From the NCBI GenBank assembly GCA_964508865.1, contig CAZDVP010000032.1:1-15622 (forward strand): DNA of 15,622 bases, read 5' to 3'. Numbering within the stretch: the stretch's first letter is position 1; each line of letters begins with the position of its first letter. Under the pieces are notes generated by a model. It was not told the origin of the DNA. It saw only the letters and a program-made list of their open reading frames with translations, and did no database searches. The stretch comes from UBA3263 sp964508865 (lineage in GTDB: Bacteria > Bacteroidota > Bacteroidia > Bacteroidales > Muribaculaceae). This document shows, piece by piece, positions 5,988 through 12,677 of the stretch. The position numbers were made by a program, and so were the translations under genes.

Positions 5988-7331
5988 ATGGAATTGAACC
6001 GCCTAACGGCCATTTCGCCGGTCGACGGCCGCTATCGCAACAAGTGCGAGCGCCTCGACGAGTTTTTTTCGGAGTATGCACTGATTCGCTACCGCGTAAG
6101 GGTAGAGGTTGAATATTTTATCGCTCTGTGTGAGCTGCCGCTGCCGCAACTCGCTGAGGTGCCTCACTCGGTTTTCCCGCTGCTGCGCGCAATTTACGAG
6201 AACTTCACCCTGGCCGATGCCGAGCGCATCAAGGAGATTGAAAGCGTTACCAACCACGATGTTAAGGCGGTTGAATATTTCCTCAAGGAAAAATTCGCGG
6301 CGCTGGAGCTCGATTCCTTCAAGGAGTTTATCCATTTCGGCCTGACCAGCCAGGACATCAATAACACGGCGGTGCCGATGAGCATCTGCGACGCCATTGT
6401 TGAGGTCTATGCTCCCGCAATCGACGCGCTGGTTGAGCAGCTCGAAGACCTTGCCGCCCAGTGGCGCGACATCAGCCTGTTGGCCCATACCCACGGCCAG
6501 CCCGCGTCGCCCACACGTCTGGGCAAGGAAATCATGGTCTACGTCAGCCGCCTGCAAACCCAGCTGGCCCTGCTGAAAACCACCCCCATTTCCGGTAAGT
6601 TCGGAGGCGCCACCGGCAATTTCAACGCCCACAACGTAGCCTTCCCCCAGATTGACTGGAACTCGTTTGCCCAGAACTTTTTGCGTGAAAAACTCGGTTT
6701 GGTGCGCGAATATCCCACCACCCAGATTTCGCACTACGACAACATGGCCGCGCTGTTCGATGCCCTGCGCCGCGTCAACACCATTCTGCTCGACCTCGAC
6801 CGCGACATGTGGATGTATATTTCAATGAACTACTTCAAGCAGCGCATCAAGGCGGGCGAAGTCGGTTCGTCAGCTATGCCCCACAAGGTCAACCCCATTG
6901 ACTTCGAGAACTCCGAGGGCAATCTCGGTATGGCAAACGCCCTGCTGGCTCATCTGTCTCAGAAACTGCCCGTTAGCCGCCTGCAGCGCGACCTGACCGA
7001 CTCCACCGTGTTGCGCAACGTTGGTGTGCCGTTGGCCCACACTCTCATCGCCATAGCCTCGACTGCAAAGGGCCTGGGCAAGCTCCTGCTCAATGAGGAG
7101 GCGATTAACCGCGACCTGCAGCAGAACTATGCCGTTGTTGCCGAAGGAATCCAGACCATTCTGCGCCGCGAGGGCTATCCCAACCCCTACGAAACGCTCA
7201 AGGCGCTGACCCGCGTCAACACCGCCGTGACTCCCGAAATCGTCAACGACTTCATCGACTCGCTCGAGGTTTCCGACGCCGTTAAGGAAGAACTGCGCCA
7301 GATCACTCCGATAACCTACACCGGTCGTTGA
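5988..7331 (+). CDS. purB: Adenylosuccinate lyase
   Basis: A cytoplasmic fumarase/aspartase-superfamily enzyme of purine synthesis. It splits SAICAR to AICAR and adenylosuccinate to AMP, releasing fumarate each time. The 447 residues match the E. coli PurB type from the first line (MELNRLTAISPVDGRYRNKC). Seen in order: the TNHDVKAVEYFLK segment at 88-100, FIHFGLTSQDINNTA at 114-128, the catalytic acid-site motif HTHGQPASPTRLGKE at 167-181, and the superfamily signature GSSAMPHKVNPIDFENSEGN at 293-312, whose Ser294/295 sits in the flexible loop that carries the catalytic base. RLQRDLTDSTVLRNVG follows at 331-346. The ATG lies 42 bases after the -7 box of its promoter. The maeB gene follows 34 bases downstream in the same direction, so the two may be cotranscribed, with a small hairpin between them. 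Confidence 0.96.
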   Translation: MELNRLTAISPVDGRYRNKCERLDEFFSEYALIRYRVRVEVEYFIALCELPLPQLAEVPHSVFPLLRAIYENFTLADAERIKEIESVTNHDVKAVEYFLKEKFAALELDSFKEFIHFGLTSQDINNTAVPMSICDAIVEVYAPAIDALVEQLEDLAAQWRDISLLAHTHGQPASPTRLGKEIMVYVSRLQTQLALLKTTPISGKFGGATGNFNAHNVAFPQIDWNSFAQNFLREKLGLVREYPTTQISHYDNMAALFDALRRVNTILLDLDRDMWMYISMNYFKQRIKAGEVGSSAMPHKVNPIDFENSEGNLGMANALLAHLSQKLPVSRLQRDLTDSTVLRNVGVPLAHTLIAIASTAKGLGKLLLNEEAINRDLQQNYAVVAEGIQTILRREGYPNPYETLKALTRVNTAVTPEIVNDFIDSLEVSDAVKEELRQITPITYTGR

Positions 7332-7333
7332 AC

Positions 7334-7360
7334 CAACTGCCCCCGCCGGGAGTTGTTATT
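7334..7360 (+). terminator. Weak hairpin between purB and maeB
   Basis: CAACT-G-CCC (7334-7342) can pair with GGG-AGTTG (7348-7355), with one bulged G and a five-base loop, followed by ttatt. The stem is short and the T run interrupted, so it may only attenuate read-through or stabilise an mRNA end. Confidence 0.3.
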
Positions 7361-7365
7361 ATCAA

Positions 7366-9648
7366 ATGGCTAAGATAACTAAACAAGAAGCGCTGGACTA
7401 CCATAAGTATCCGCGCCCGGGCAAGATTGCTGTCGAGCCCACGAAACCCTACTCGTCGCAGACCGACCTCGCCCTGGCCTATTCGCCGGGCGTGGCCTAT
7501 CCCTGCGAGGAAATCAAGGCGCATCCCGCCGACGTTTATGACTACACCGGCAAAGGAAACCTCGTTGCCGTTATTTCGAACTGCACCGCGGTTCTCGGCC
7601 TGGGCGACATCGGCCCCGAGGCCGGCAAACCGGTTATGGAAGGCAAGGCTCTGCTTTTCAAGATTTTTGCCGGGCTCGACTGTTTCGACATCGAGGTTGC
7701 CGAAAAAGACCCTGCCAAGTTCGTTGAGGTCGTCAAGGCCATTGCCCCGACCTTTGGTGGCATAAACCTCGAGGATATCAAGGCACCGGAGTGCTTTGAA
7801 ATCGAGCGCCGCCTCAAACAGGAGTGCAACATTCCGGTTATGCACGACGACCAGCATGGCACCGCCATAATTTCCGCCGCCGGCCTGCTCAACGCTCTGG
7901 AAATCCAGAAAAAGAATATTGGCGATATCCGCCTTGTGGTTAACGGCGCAGGCGCCGCGGCAGTTAGCTGCACTCGCCTGTATGTGGCCTTGGGCGTAAA
8001 GCCGGAAAACGTTGTTATGTGTGACTCCAAAGGAGTTATCCGCGCCGACCGCGACAACCTCAATGCCCAGAAGCGCGAGTTCGCGACCAACCGCGACATC
8101 CACACTCTGACCGAAGCAATGAAGGATGCCGACGTGTTCTTAGGCCTGTCGGTCAAGGATGTGGTCACGCCCGAAATGCTTCTTTCAATGGCTGCGAAAC
8201 CGATTGTGTTCGCCCTGGCTAACCCCGACCCGGAAATTGACTATGAGCTGGCGCTGAAAACCCGCCCCGATGCAATCGTGGCCACCGGCCGCAGCGACTA
8301 TCCCAACCAGATCAACAACGTTTTGGGCTTCCCCTATATTTTCCGCGGCGCGCTCGATTGCGGCGCAACGGAAATCAACGAGGCCATGAAGCTCGGAGCC
8401 GTGCGCGCCATTGCCGCGCTGGCCAAGGAGCCGGTGCCCCCGGTGGTCAAAGCCGCCTATGGCGACGAAGGCAAAGGCGATAAGCTCACTTTCGGCCCCT
8501 TCTACATCCTGCCCAAACCGCTCGATCCGCGGCTGCTCACAACCGTTTCGCCCGCAGTGGCCCGCGCCGCTGCCGAAAGCGGAGTGGCCCGCCGCCCGAT
8601 TACCGACTGGGAGGCCTACGACGAACGGTTGCACCACCTGATGGGCGTAGACAACAAGATGCTGCGCCGCATCCACGACGAAGCGCGCGCCGCTGCCCAT
8701 AAGAGAGTTGTGTTCGGCGAAGCCAACACCGACAATACCTTGCGTGCCGCCGTGGCCGCCAAGGCCGACGGCATATGCCGCCCGATTCTGCTTGGCAACG
8801 AGGAGATGATTCGCAAGCGTGCCGACCGCCTCGGCCTCGATTTGACCGATATTGAAATCGTTAACCCGCGCCACGACAACGAAGCGCCCCGCCGCGAGCG
8901 CTATGCCGACCTGCTGGCCCGCAAGCTGCAGCGCCGCGGCATGACGCGTGCCGTTGCGATTGACCGCATGTATGACCGCAACTATTTCGGCATGATGATG
9001 GTTGAAACCGGCGATGCCGATGCGTTCATTTCAGGCACATATTCCAGCTGCGGTCAGAACCACGACATTGCCCGCGAGGTTATTGGCGTTCGCGATTCGT
9101 TCGGCAGCTTTGCCGCGCTGCATATCGTCAACACCCGCCGCGGCGTTTATTTCCTGGCCGACACGGCAATCAACGCCCACATGACCGACGATACGCTCTA
9201 CGACATTGCCCGCCTGGCGCGCGAAACCGCCGAGTATTTTGCCCACGAGCCTGTAATGGCCATGGTCAGCAGCTCGAACTTCGGTTCGAGCGAGGAGCGC
9301 GAGGCAACCATGGTTGCGCGCGTTGTCAACCGCCTTCAGCGCGAGTTTCCCGAACTGCCGGTCGACGGCGAAATGCAGATTCAGAACGCGCTCAACACCG
9401 AGCTGCGCGACCAGAATTTCCCCTTTACGCGACTCAACGGTCGCCAGGTCAACACTCTGGTCTTCCCGAACCTCACGGCTGCCCACTCCTCCTATCGCCT
9501 GCTGCTCGAAATGGGCATAGCCGACGCCATAGGCCCGATTCAGATCGGTTTGAAAAAGCCGGTCCACTTCGTCAACGTCGACACTCCCGTGCGCGACATC
9601 ATCAACGTTGTGGCCGTTGCGGTCATCAACGCAAGCTTCGCGCGCTGA
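7366..9648 (+). CDS. maeB: NADP-dependent malic enzyme with C-terminal phosphotransacetylase-like domain
   Basis: A 760-residue cytoplasmic enzyme of MaeB architecture and length; it converts malate to pyruvate and CO2 with reduction of NADP+. The malic N-terminal domain has Tyr39 in LAYSPGVAYPCEE, Lys94 in GKPVMEGKALLFK, and the metal-binding Asp161-Asp162 in VMHDDQHGTA. The Rossmann NAD(P) domain follows with VVNGAGAAAVSCTRLY at 191-206. From about residue 430 to the end lies a phosphate acetyl/butyryltransferase-like domain (for example RPILLGNEEMIRKRADRLGL and SSNFGSSEEREATMVARVVN), which in E. coli MaeB is regulatory and binds acetyl-CoA rather than catalysing transfer. The cofactor is called from family architecture, not from a tested residue. 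The gene follows purB by 34 bases and is closed by the 14-bp hairpin at 9673-9708. With mdh nearby, the segment encodes two malate-consuming routes. Confidence 0.95.
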   Translation: MAKITKQEALDYHKYPRPGKIAVEPTKPYSSQTDLALAYSPGVAYPCEEIKAHPADVYDYTGKGNLVAVISNCTAVLGLGDIGPEAGKPVMEGKALLFKIFAGLDCFDIEVAEKDPAKFVEVVKAIAPTFGGINLEDIKAPECFEIERRLKQECNIPVMHDDQHGTAIISAAGLLNALEIQKKNIGDIRLVVNGAGAAAVSCTRLYVALGVKPENVVMCDSKGVIRADRDNLNAQKREFATNRDIHTLTEAMKDADVFLGLSVKDVVTPEMLLSMAAKPIVFALANPDPEIDYELALKTRPDAIVATGRSDYPNQINNVLGFPYIFRGALDCGATEINEAMKLGAVRAIAALAKEPVPPVVKAAYGDEGKGDKLTFGPFYILPKPLDPRLLTTVSPAVARAAAESGVARRPITDWEAYDERLHHLMGVDNKMLRRIHDEARAAAHKRVVFGEANTDNTLRAAVAAKADGICRPILLGNEEMIRKRADRLGLDLTDIEIVNPRHDNEAPRRERYADLLARKLQRRGMTRAVAIDRMYDRNYFGMMMVETGDADAFISGTYSSCGQNHDIAREVIGVRDSFGSFAALHIVNTRRGVYFLADTAINAHMTDDTLYDIARLARETAEYFAHEPVMAMVSSSNFGSSEEREATMVARVVNRLQREFPELPVDGEMQIQNALNTELRDQNFPFTRLNGRQVNTLVFPNLTAAHSSYRLLLEMGIADAIGPIQIGLKKPVHFVNVDTPVRDIINVVAVAVINASFAR

Positions 9649-9672
9649 ACTACCCGAACAAAACAACTGAAA

Positions 9673-9717
9673 GAGGTGTTTTAACAATGAAAAGTTAAAA
9701 CACCTCTAAATCTTTAT
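9673..9717. terminator. Perfect 14-bp hairpin after maeB
   Basis: AGAGGTGTTTTAAC (9673-9686) and GTTAAAACACCTCT (9695-9708) are exact complements around the 8-base loop AATGAAAA, followed by aaatcttta. It begins 24 bases after the maeB stop and ends 14 bases before the small gene. The tail has few U residues, so it may be a terminator, an mRNA-stabilising 3' end, or a structured leader of the small gene. Confidence 0.6.
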
Positions 9718-9722
9718 TAACT

Positions 9723-9863
9723 ATGAGTAATTCAAAAACTTTCGACGAAAAAAGATATCCGGGCGCAACTGTCGATGCTGCCGATAATGATCAGGAAAAC
9801 CGCCGTTTGGAAAAGCAGGCTACCTGCAATCTGAACAACAATCCGCGTAATAACCCGGCATAA
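9723..9863 (+). CDS. Small hydrophilic protein of unknown function, 46 residues
   Basis: ATG at 9723 to TAA at 9861-9863 encodes 46 residues that I do not recognise with confidence. It starts MSNSKTFDEKRYPGATVD, has a charged centre DNDQENRRLEKQ, and ends in an Asn-rich CNLNNNPRNNPA (nine Asn overall). There is no hydrophobic stretch, so it should be soluble and probably disordered; the single Cys is at position 35. Support for coding comes from its placement: an A-rich approach to the ATG typical of Bacteroidota starts, a preceding strong hairpin, and a stop only 8 bases from the convergent ribE stop, so it fills the gap exactly. It could be cotranscribed with maeB by read-through; no clear promoter is seen. 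A chance reading frame is the alternative. Confidence 0.55.
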   Translation: MSNSKTFDEKRYPGATVDAADNDQENRRLEKQATCNLNNNPRNNPA

Positions 9864-9871
9864 CCCGCCCT

Positions 9872-10480
9872 TCAGCCCAGTTCGGCGATGCGGGCAACGT
9901 ATTTGCCGATAATGTCAAACTCGAGGTTCACCACCGAGCCGACCTTGATGTCGCTGAAGTTGGTGTGCTCGAGGGTGTAGGGAATGATTGCCACACCAAA
10001 AGAACCGCGCTGCGAGTTGCAAACGGTCAGTGAAACTCCGTTGACAGTAACGGAGCCTTTCTCTACCGTGAAGTAACCGCGGCGTTCCATTTCCGGGTCG
10101 GGGGTATATTCGAAAGTGAATTCCACCGAGCCGTCGAGTTCCTTGCGGGCGGTGCAGCGGGCGGTGCAGTCAACGTGGCCCTGAACGATGTGGCCGTCCA
10201 GACGGCCGTTCATCAGCATCGAGCGCTCCAGATTAACTTTGTCGCCAACGCCGAGCAGACCCAGGTTCGAGCGACGCAGGGTTTCTTCAACCGCCGTTAC
10301 CGTATAGGTTTTGTCGGCGGGATTGACCGACGTAACGGTCAGGCAAACGCCATTGTGGGCAACTGACTGGTCAACTTTCAGTTCGTTGGCAAACGAGGAG
10401 TTAACGGTCAGCTCCACATTGCCGTCTTTCGAGGTGGTAGCCACTACTTTGGCCGGTTCTTCAACTATTCCAGAGAACAT
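9872..10480 (-). CDS. ribE: Riboflavin synthase alpha subunit
   Basis: A 202-residue cytoplasmic enzyme. It dismutates two 6,7-dimethyl-8-ribityllumazine molecules to riboflavin plus a pyrimidine intermediate, the last step of riboflavin synthesis. Two lumazine-binding half-domains are visible. The first opens with MFSGIVEE and holds SVAHNGVCLTVTSV near 39-52; the linker carries LMNGRLDGHIVQGHVD near 90-105; the second repeat holds KGSVTVNGVSLTVCN near 141-155 and YTLEHTNFSD near 168-177. Length and order match RibE/RibC of other bacteria. It is a lone gene here: convergent with the small gene to its left and divergent from mdh across 164 bases. I see no FMN riboswitch in its upstream region. 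A TAACTTCG box (10519-10512, minus strand), one base off the -7 consensus, lies about 32 bases before the ATG. Confidence 0.96.
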   Translation of the reverse strand: MFSGIVEEPAKVVATTSKDGNVELTVNSSFANELKVDQSVAHNGVCLTVTSVNPADKTYTVTAVEETLRRSNLGLLGVGDKVNLERSMLMNGRLDGHIVQGHVDCTARCTARKELDGSVEFTFEYTPDPEMERRGYFTVEKGSVTVNGVSLTVCNSQRGSFGVAIIPYTLEHTNFSDIKVGSVVNLEFDIIGKYVARIAELG

Positions 10481-10511
10481 AGATATTTTGCTTAATCGGT
10501 TAAATTTTTCG

Positions 10512-10519
10512 CGAAGTTA
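10512..10519 (-). promoter_or_regulatory. Candidate -7 box of ribE
   Basis: TAACTTCG read on the minus strand differs from TAACTTTG by one base and lies 31 bases before the ribE ATG. No clear TTTG is found at the -33 position. It is a candidate only. Confidence 0.35.
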
Positions 10520-10571
10520 GTTTAAAATCGTCTAAGCGGCGGTTAAATGCGCGTTAATTATTGTTAATCCA

Positions 10572-10603
10572 TGTGCAGATAAATTATCTTTTGCGTAACT
10601 TTG
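10572..10603 (+). promoter_or_regulatory. mdh promoter
   Basis: TAACTTTG at 10596-10603, inside TTTTGCGTAACTTTG, matches the Bacteroidota -7 consensus. A TGTG at 10572-10575 stands 20 bases upstream, near the expected -33 TTTG. The ATG follows about 41 bases after the box, leaving a normal A-rich leader. Confidence 0.65.
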
Positions 10604-10644
10604 TTGCACCGAATCCAATTAACTAACCAAAATACTCGTAAGAT

Positions 10645-11580
10645 ATGTCAAAAGTTACAGTTGTAGGCGCCGGTAATGTAGGCGCAACTTGCGCTAACGT
10701 GCTCATTACGTGCGGCATTGCCGATGAAGTAGTTCTCATCGACATCAAGGAAGGCCTCTCCGAAGGCAAAATCATGGACATCATGCAGACCGCCAACATT
10801 CTTGGCGTGCAGACCCGCGCTAAGGGCGTGACCAACGACTACACCGCCACCGAAGGCTCCGACATGGTCGTTATCACTTCCGGCATTCCCCGCAAGCCCG
10901 GCATGACCCGCGAAGAGCTCATCGGCGTTAACGCCGGCATCGTTAAGAGCGTTACCGACCAGGTTCTTGCCCACAGCCCCAACGCCGTTATCCTGTGTGT
11001 TTCCAACCCGATGGACACCATGACCTACCTGATTCACAAAACCAGCGGTCTGCCCAAAAACAAAATCATCGGCATGGGTGGTGCACTCGACAGCGCCCGC
11101 TTCCAGTATTTCCTCTCCAAGGCCCTGAACGCTAACCCTGCCGAAGTTGAAGGCATCGTTATCGGCGGCCACGGCGACACCACCATGATTCCTCTGACCC
11201 GCTATGCTGCCAAGCGCGGCATCCCCGCATCGACCCTGCTCGACGCCGAAACCCTGCAGAAGGTTGCTGCCGACACCATGGTTGGCGGCGCTACCCTGAC
11301 CGGCCTGCTCGGCACCTCCGCCTGGTATGCTCCCGGCGCAGCTGCAGCAAGCGTTGTTGACGCAGTTATCCACGACACCAAGCGCATGATTTCCTGCTCG
11401 GCTATGCTCGAAGGCGAATATGGCCAGAGCGACATCTGCATCGGCGTTCCCTGCGTGCTCGGCAAGAACGGTATCGAAAAAATCGTTGAATTCGACCTCA
11501 ACGACGAAGAAAAGGCTCTCTTCGCTAAGAGCGCTGAAGCCGTTCGCAAAACCAACGCTGCCCTTGCCGGCGCCCTCTAA
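10645..11580 (+). CDS. mdh: Malate dehydrogenase (LDH-like type)
   Basis: A 311-residue cytoplasmic enzyme of the citrate-cycle/reductive branch, interconverting malate and oxaloacetate with NAD(H). Seen: the dinucleotide-binding VVGAGNVGATCANVL at 6-20 with Asp33 in VVLIDI selecting NAD; the substrate loop IPRKPGMTR at 81-89 with Arg83 and Arg89; VSNPMDTMTYLI at 119-130; the catalytic pair Asp149 (GALDSARF) and His176 (GGHGDTTM). Arg at the substrate-discriminating position marks it as malate rather than lactate dehydrogenase. Length fits the LDH-like Mdh found in Bacteroidota. Its codon use is strongly biased (many GTT, AAC and GGC codons), consistent with high expression. It has its own promoter and a strong terminator, so it is probably transcribed alone. 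In anaerobic Bacteroidales it usually runs towards malate, feeding fumarate respiration to succinate. Confidence 0.97.
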   Translation: MSKVTVVGAGNVGATCANVLITCGIADEVVLIDIKEGLSEGKIMDIMQTANILGVQTRAKGVTNDYTATEGSDMVVITSGIPRKPGMTREELIGVNAGIVKSVTDQVLAHSPNAVILCVSNPMDTMTYLIHKTSGLPKNKIIGMGGALDSARFQYFLSKALNANPAEVEGIVIGGHGDTTMIPLTRYAAKRGIPASTLLDAETLQKVAADTMVGGATLTGLLGTSAWYAPGAAAASVVDAVIHDTKRMISCSAMLEGEYGQSDICIGVPCVLGKNGIEKIVEFDLNDEEKALFAKSAEAVRKTNAALAGAL

Positions 11581-11610
11581 TCCAAGCTGATTCTCTAAAA
11601 TCTTGATTCG

Positions 11611-11650
11611 GGAGGCTGCGCCGTTCAGGCGCGGCCTCCTCTATATTTTT
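11611..11650 (+). terminator. Strong intrinsic terminator after mdh
   Basis: GGAGGCTGCGCC (11611-11622) pairs with GGCGCGGCCTCC (11628-11639), twelve pairs including one T-G, around a GTTCA loop, followed by tctatattttt. It lies about 30 bases after the mdh stop and immediately before mltG. Confidence 0.85.
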
Positions 11651-11654
11651 CGCT

Positions 11655-12677
11655 ATGACTCGATTCCGGAAAATTTTGATTGTCGTTACCGCGGTTTTGC
11701 TTTTGTTGGTTATAGGCGCTGTTTGTGCCTGGCGCTACGTAACTTCGCCCTATCCGGGTCCGGAAGCTGCGTGGGTCTATCTTCCCAAGGGCTCGACGCG
11801 TCAGGCCCTGGCTGACTCGTTGCGCTCCGCTTTGGGCGACCGCACCGGCAGCCGCGTGGCAACTATCTATGGCGCAGCGGCCGGCGACGACGCTCAAATC
11901 TATGGCGCCTACCGAATCGAACCCGGTGCTTCTGCCAAATCGATTGCGCAGCGTCTGGTGCGCCACCGCCAAACGCCCGTGAGGCTCACGTTCAACAATG
12001 TGCGCACCATGCAGCAGCTGGCCGAGCGCATCAGTTCGCAAATGGATTTTTCGGCCGAGGAGTTCATGGCTGCGGCCGATTCGCTTTTGCCGGCTGCGGG
12101 ATTCAAGTCGGCAGCTCAATATCCGGCCGCGTTTTTGCCCGACACCTATGAGTTCTACTGGTCGAATCCGGCCGGAGCTACGGTTGAGCGCCTGCTTCAG
12201 GAGCGCAACCGCTTCTGGAACGACGAGCGCCGCCAAAAGGCTGCCGCCATGGGCTTGAGCCCCGTTCAGGCTGCCACGATCGCCTCCATAGCCGAGGAAG
12301 AAACCAATAACCGCACGGAGCGCGGGGTGGTTGCGCGGCTTTATCTCAACCGCCTCCACAAGGGAATGAAGCTCCAGGCCGACCCGACGGTGAAGTTCGC
12401 CTTAGGCGATTTTTCGCTGAGGCGCATCCGGGGCGAGCATCTAAAGGTTCGCTCGCCATATAACACCTATAGCGTCGAGGGGTTGCCGCCGGGGCCTATC
12501 CGTGTGGCCGAGGCCGCAACGATTGATGCGCTGCTGAATTCGCAGCCCCATAATTGGATTTACATGTGCGCCAAAGAGGATTTTTCGGGTACCCATAATT
12601 TTGCGGCCGACTATGCCGCCCATATGGCCAACGCCCGCCGCTATCAGCGTGCGCTCAACGCACGCGGAATCAAATAG
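11655..12677 (+). CDS. mltG: Endolytic murein transglycosylase MltG (YceG-like)
   Basis: A 340-residue inner-membrane protein that cleaves nascent glycan strands and may set their length. One N-terminal membrane helix (about 7-27, ILIVVTAVLLLLVIGAVCAW) anchors a periplasmic part. The YceG fold includes a LysM-like segment (PVRLTFNNVRTMQQLAERI, 108-126), LPDTYEFYW at 161-169, and the catalytic motif IASIAEEETNNRTERGVVA at 209-227, whose Glu214/Glu216 region corresponds to the E. coli catalytic Glu218. LQADPTVKFALG at 240-251 and SPYNTYSVEGLPPGPI at 267-282 complete the active-site cleft. The length is normal. The ATG begins only 4 bases after the mdh terminator T-tract. A TATATTTT box (11642-11649) inside that tract resembles a -7 element and could start a nearly leaderless transcript. 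Its stop overlaps the convergent sulfatase gene by 8 bases. Confidence 0.94.
   Translation: MTRFRKILIVVTAVLLLLVIGAVCAWRYVTSPYPGPEAAWVYLPKGSTRQALADSLRSALGDRTGSRVATIYGAAAGDDAQIYGAYRIEPGASAKSIAQRLVRHRQTPVRLTFNNVRTMQQLAERISSQMDFSAEEFMAAADSLLPAAGFKSAAQYPAAFLPDTYEFYWSNPAGATVERLLQERNRFWNDERRQKAAAMGLSPVQAATIASIAEEETNNRTERGVVARLYLNRLHKGMKLQADPTVKFALGDFSLRRIRGEHLKVRSPYNTYSVEGLPPGPIRVAEAATIDALLNSQPHNWIYMCAKEDFSGTHNFAADYAAHMANARRYQRALNARGIK

Noticed and set aside
6003..6734. Long antisense frame (243 codons) opposite purB, and similar ones opposite maeB, mdh and mltG
   Set aside because: These are complements of GC-rich, codon-biased genes; the translations have no recognisable domain and no start context.
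10481..10644. FMN riboswitch upstream of ribE
   Set aside because: The 164-base divergent region is AT-rich and shows none of the conserved RFN-element pieces; only promoter-like boxes are visible.
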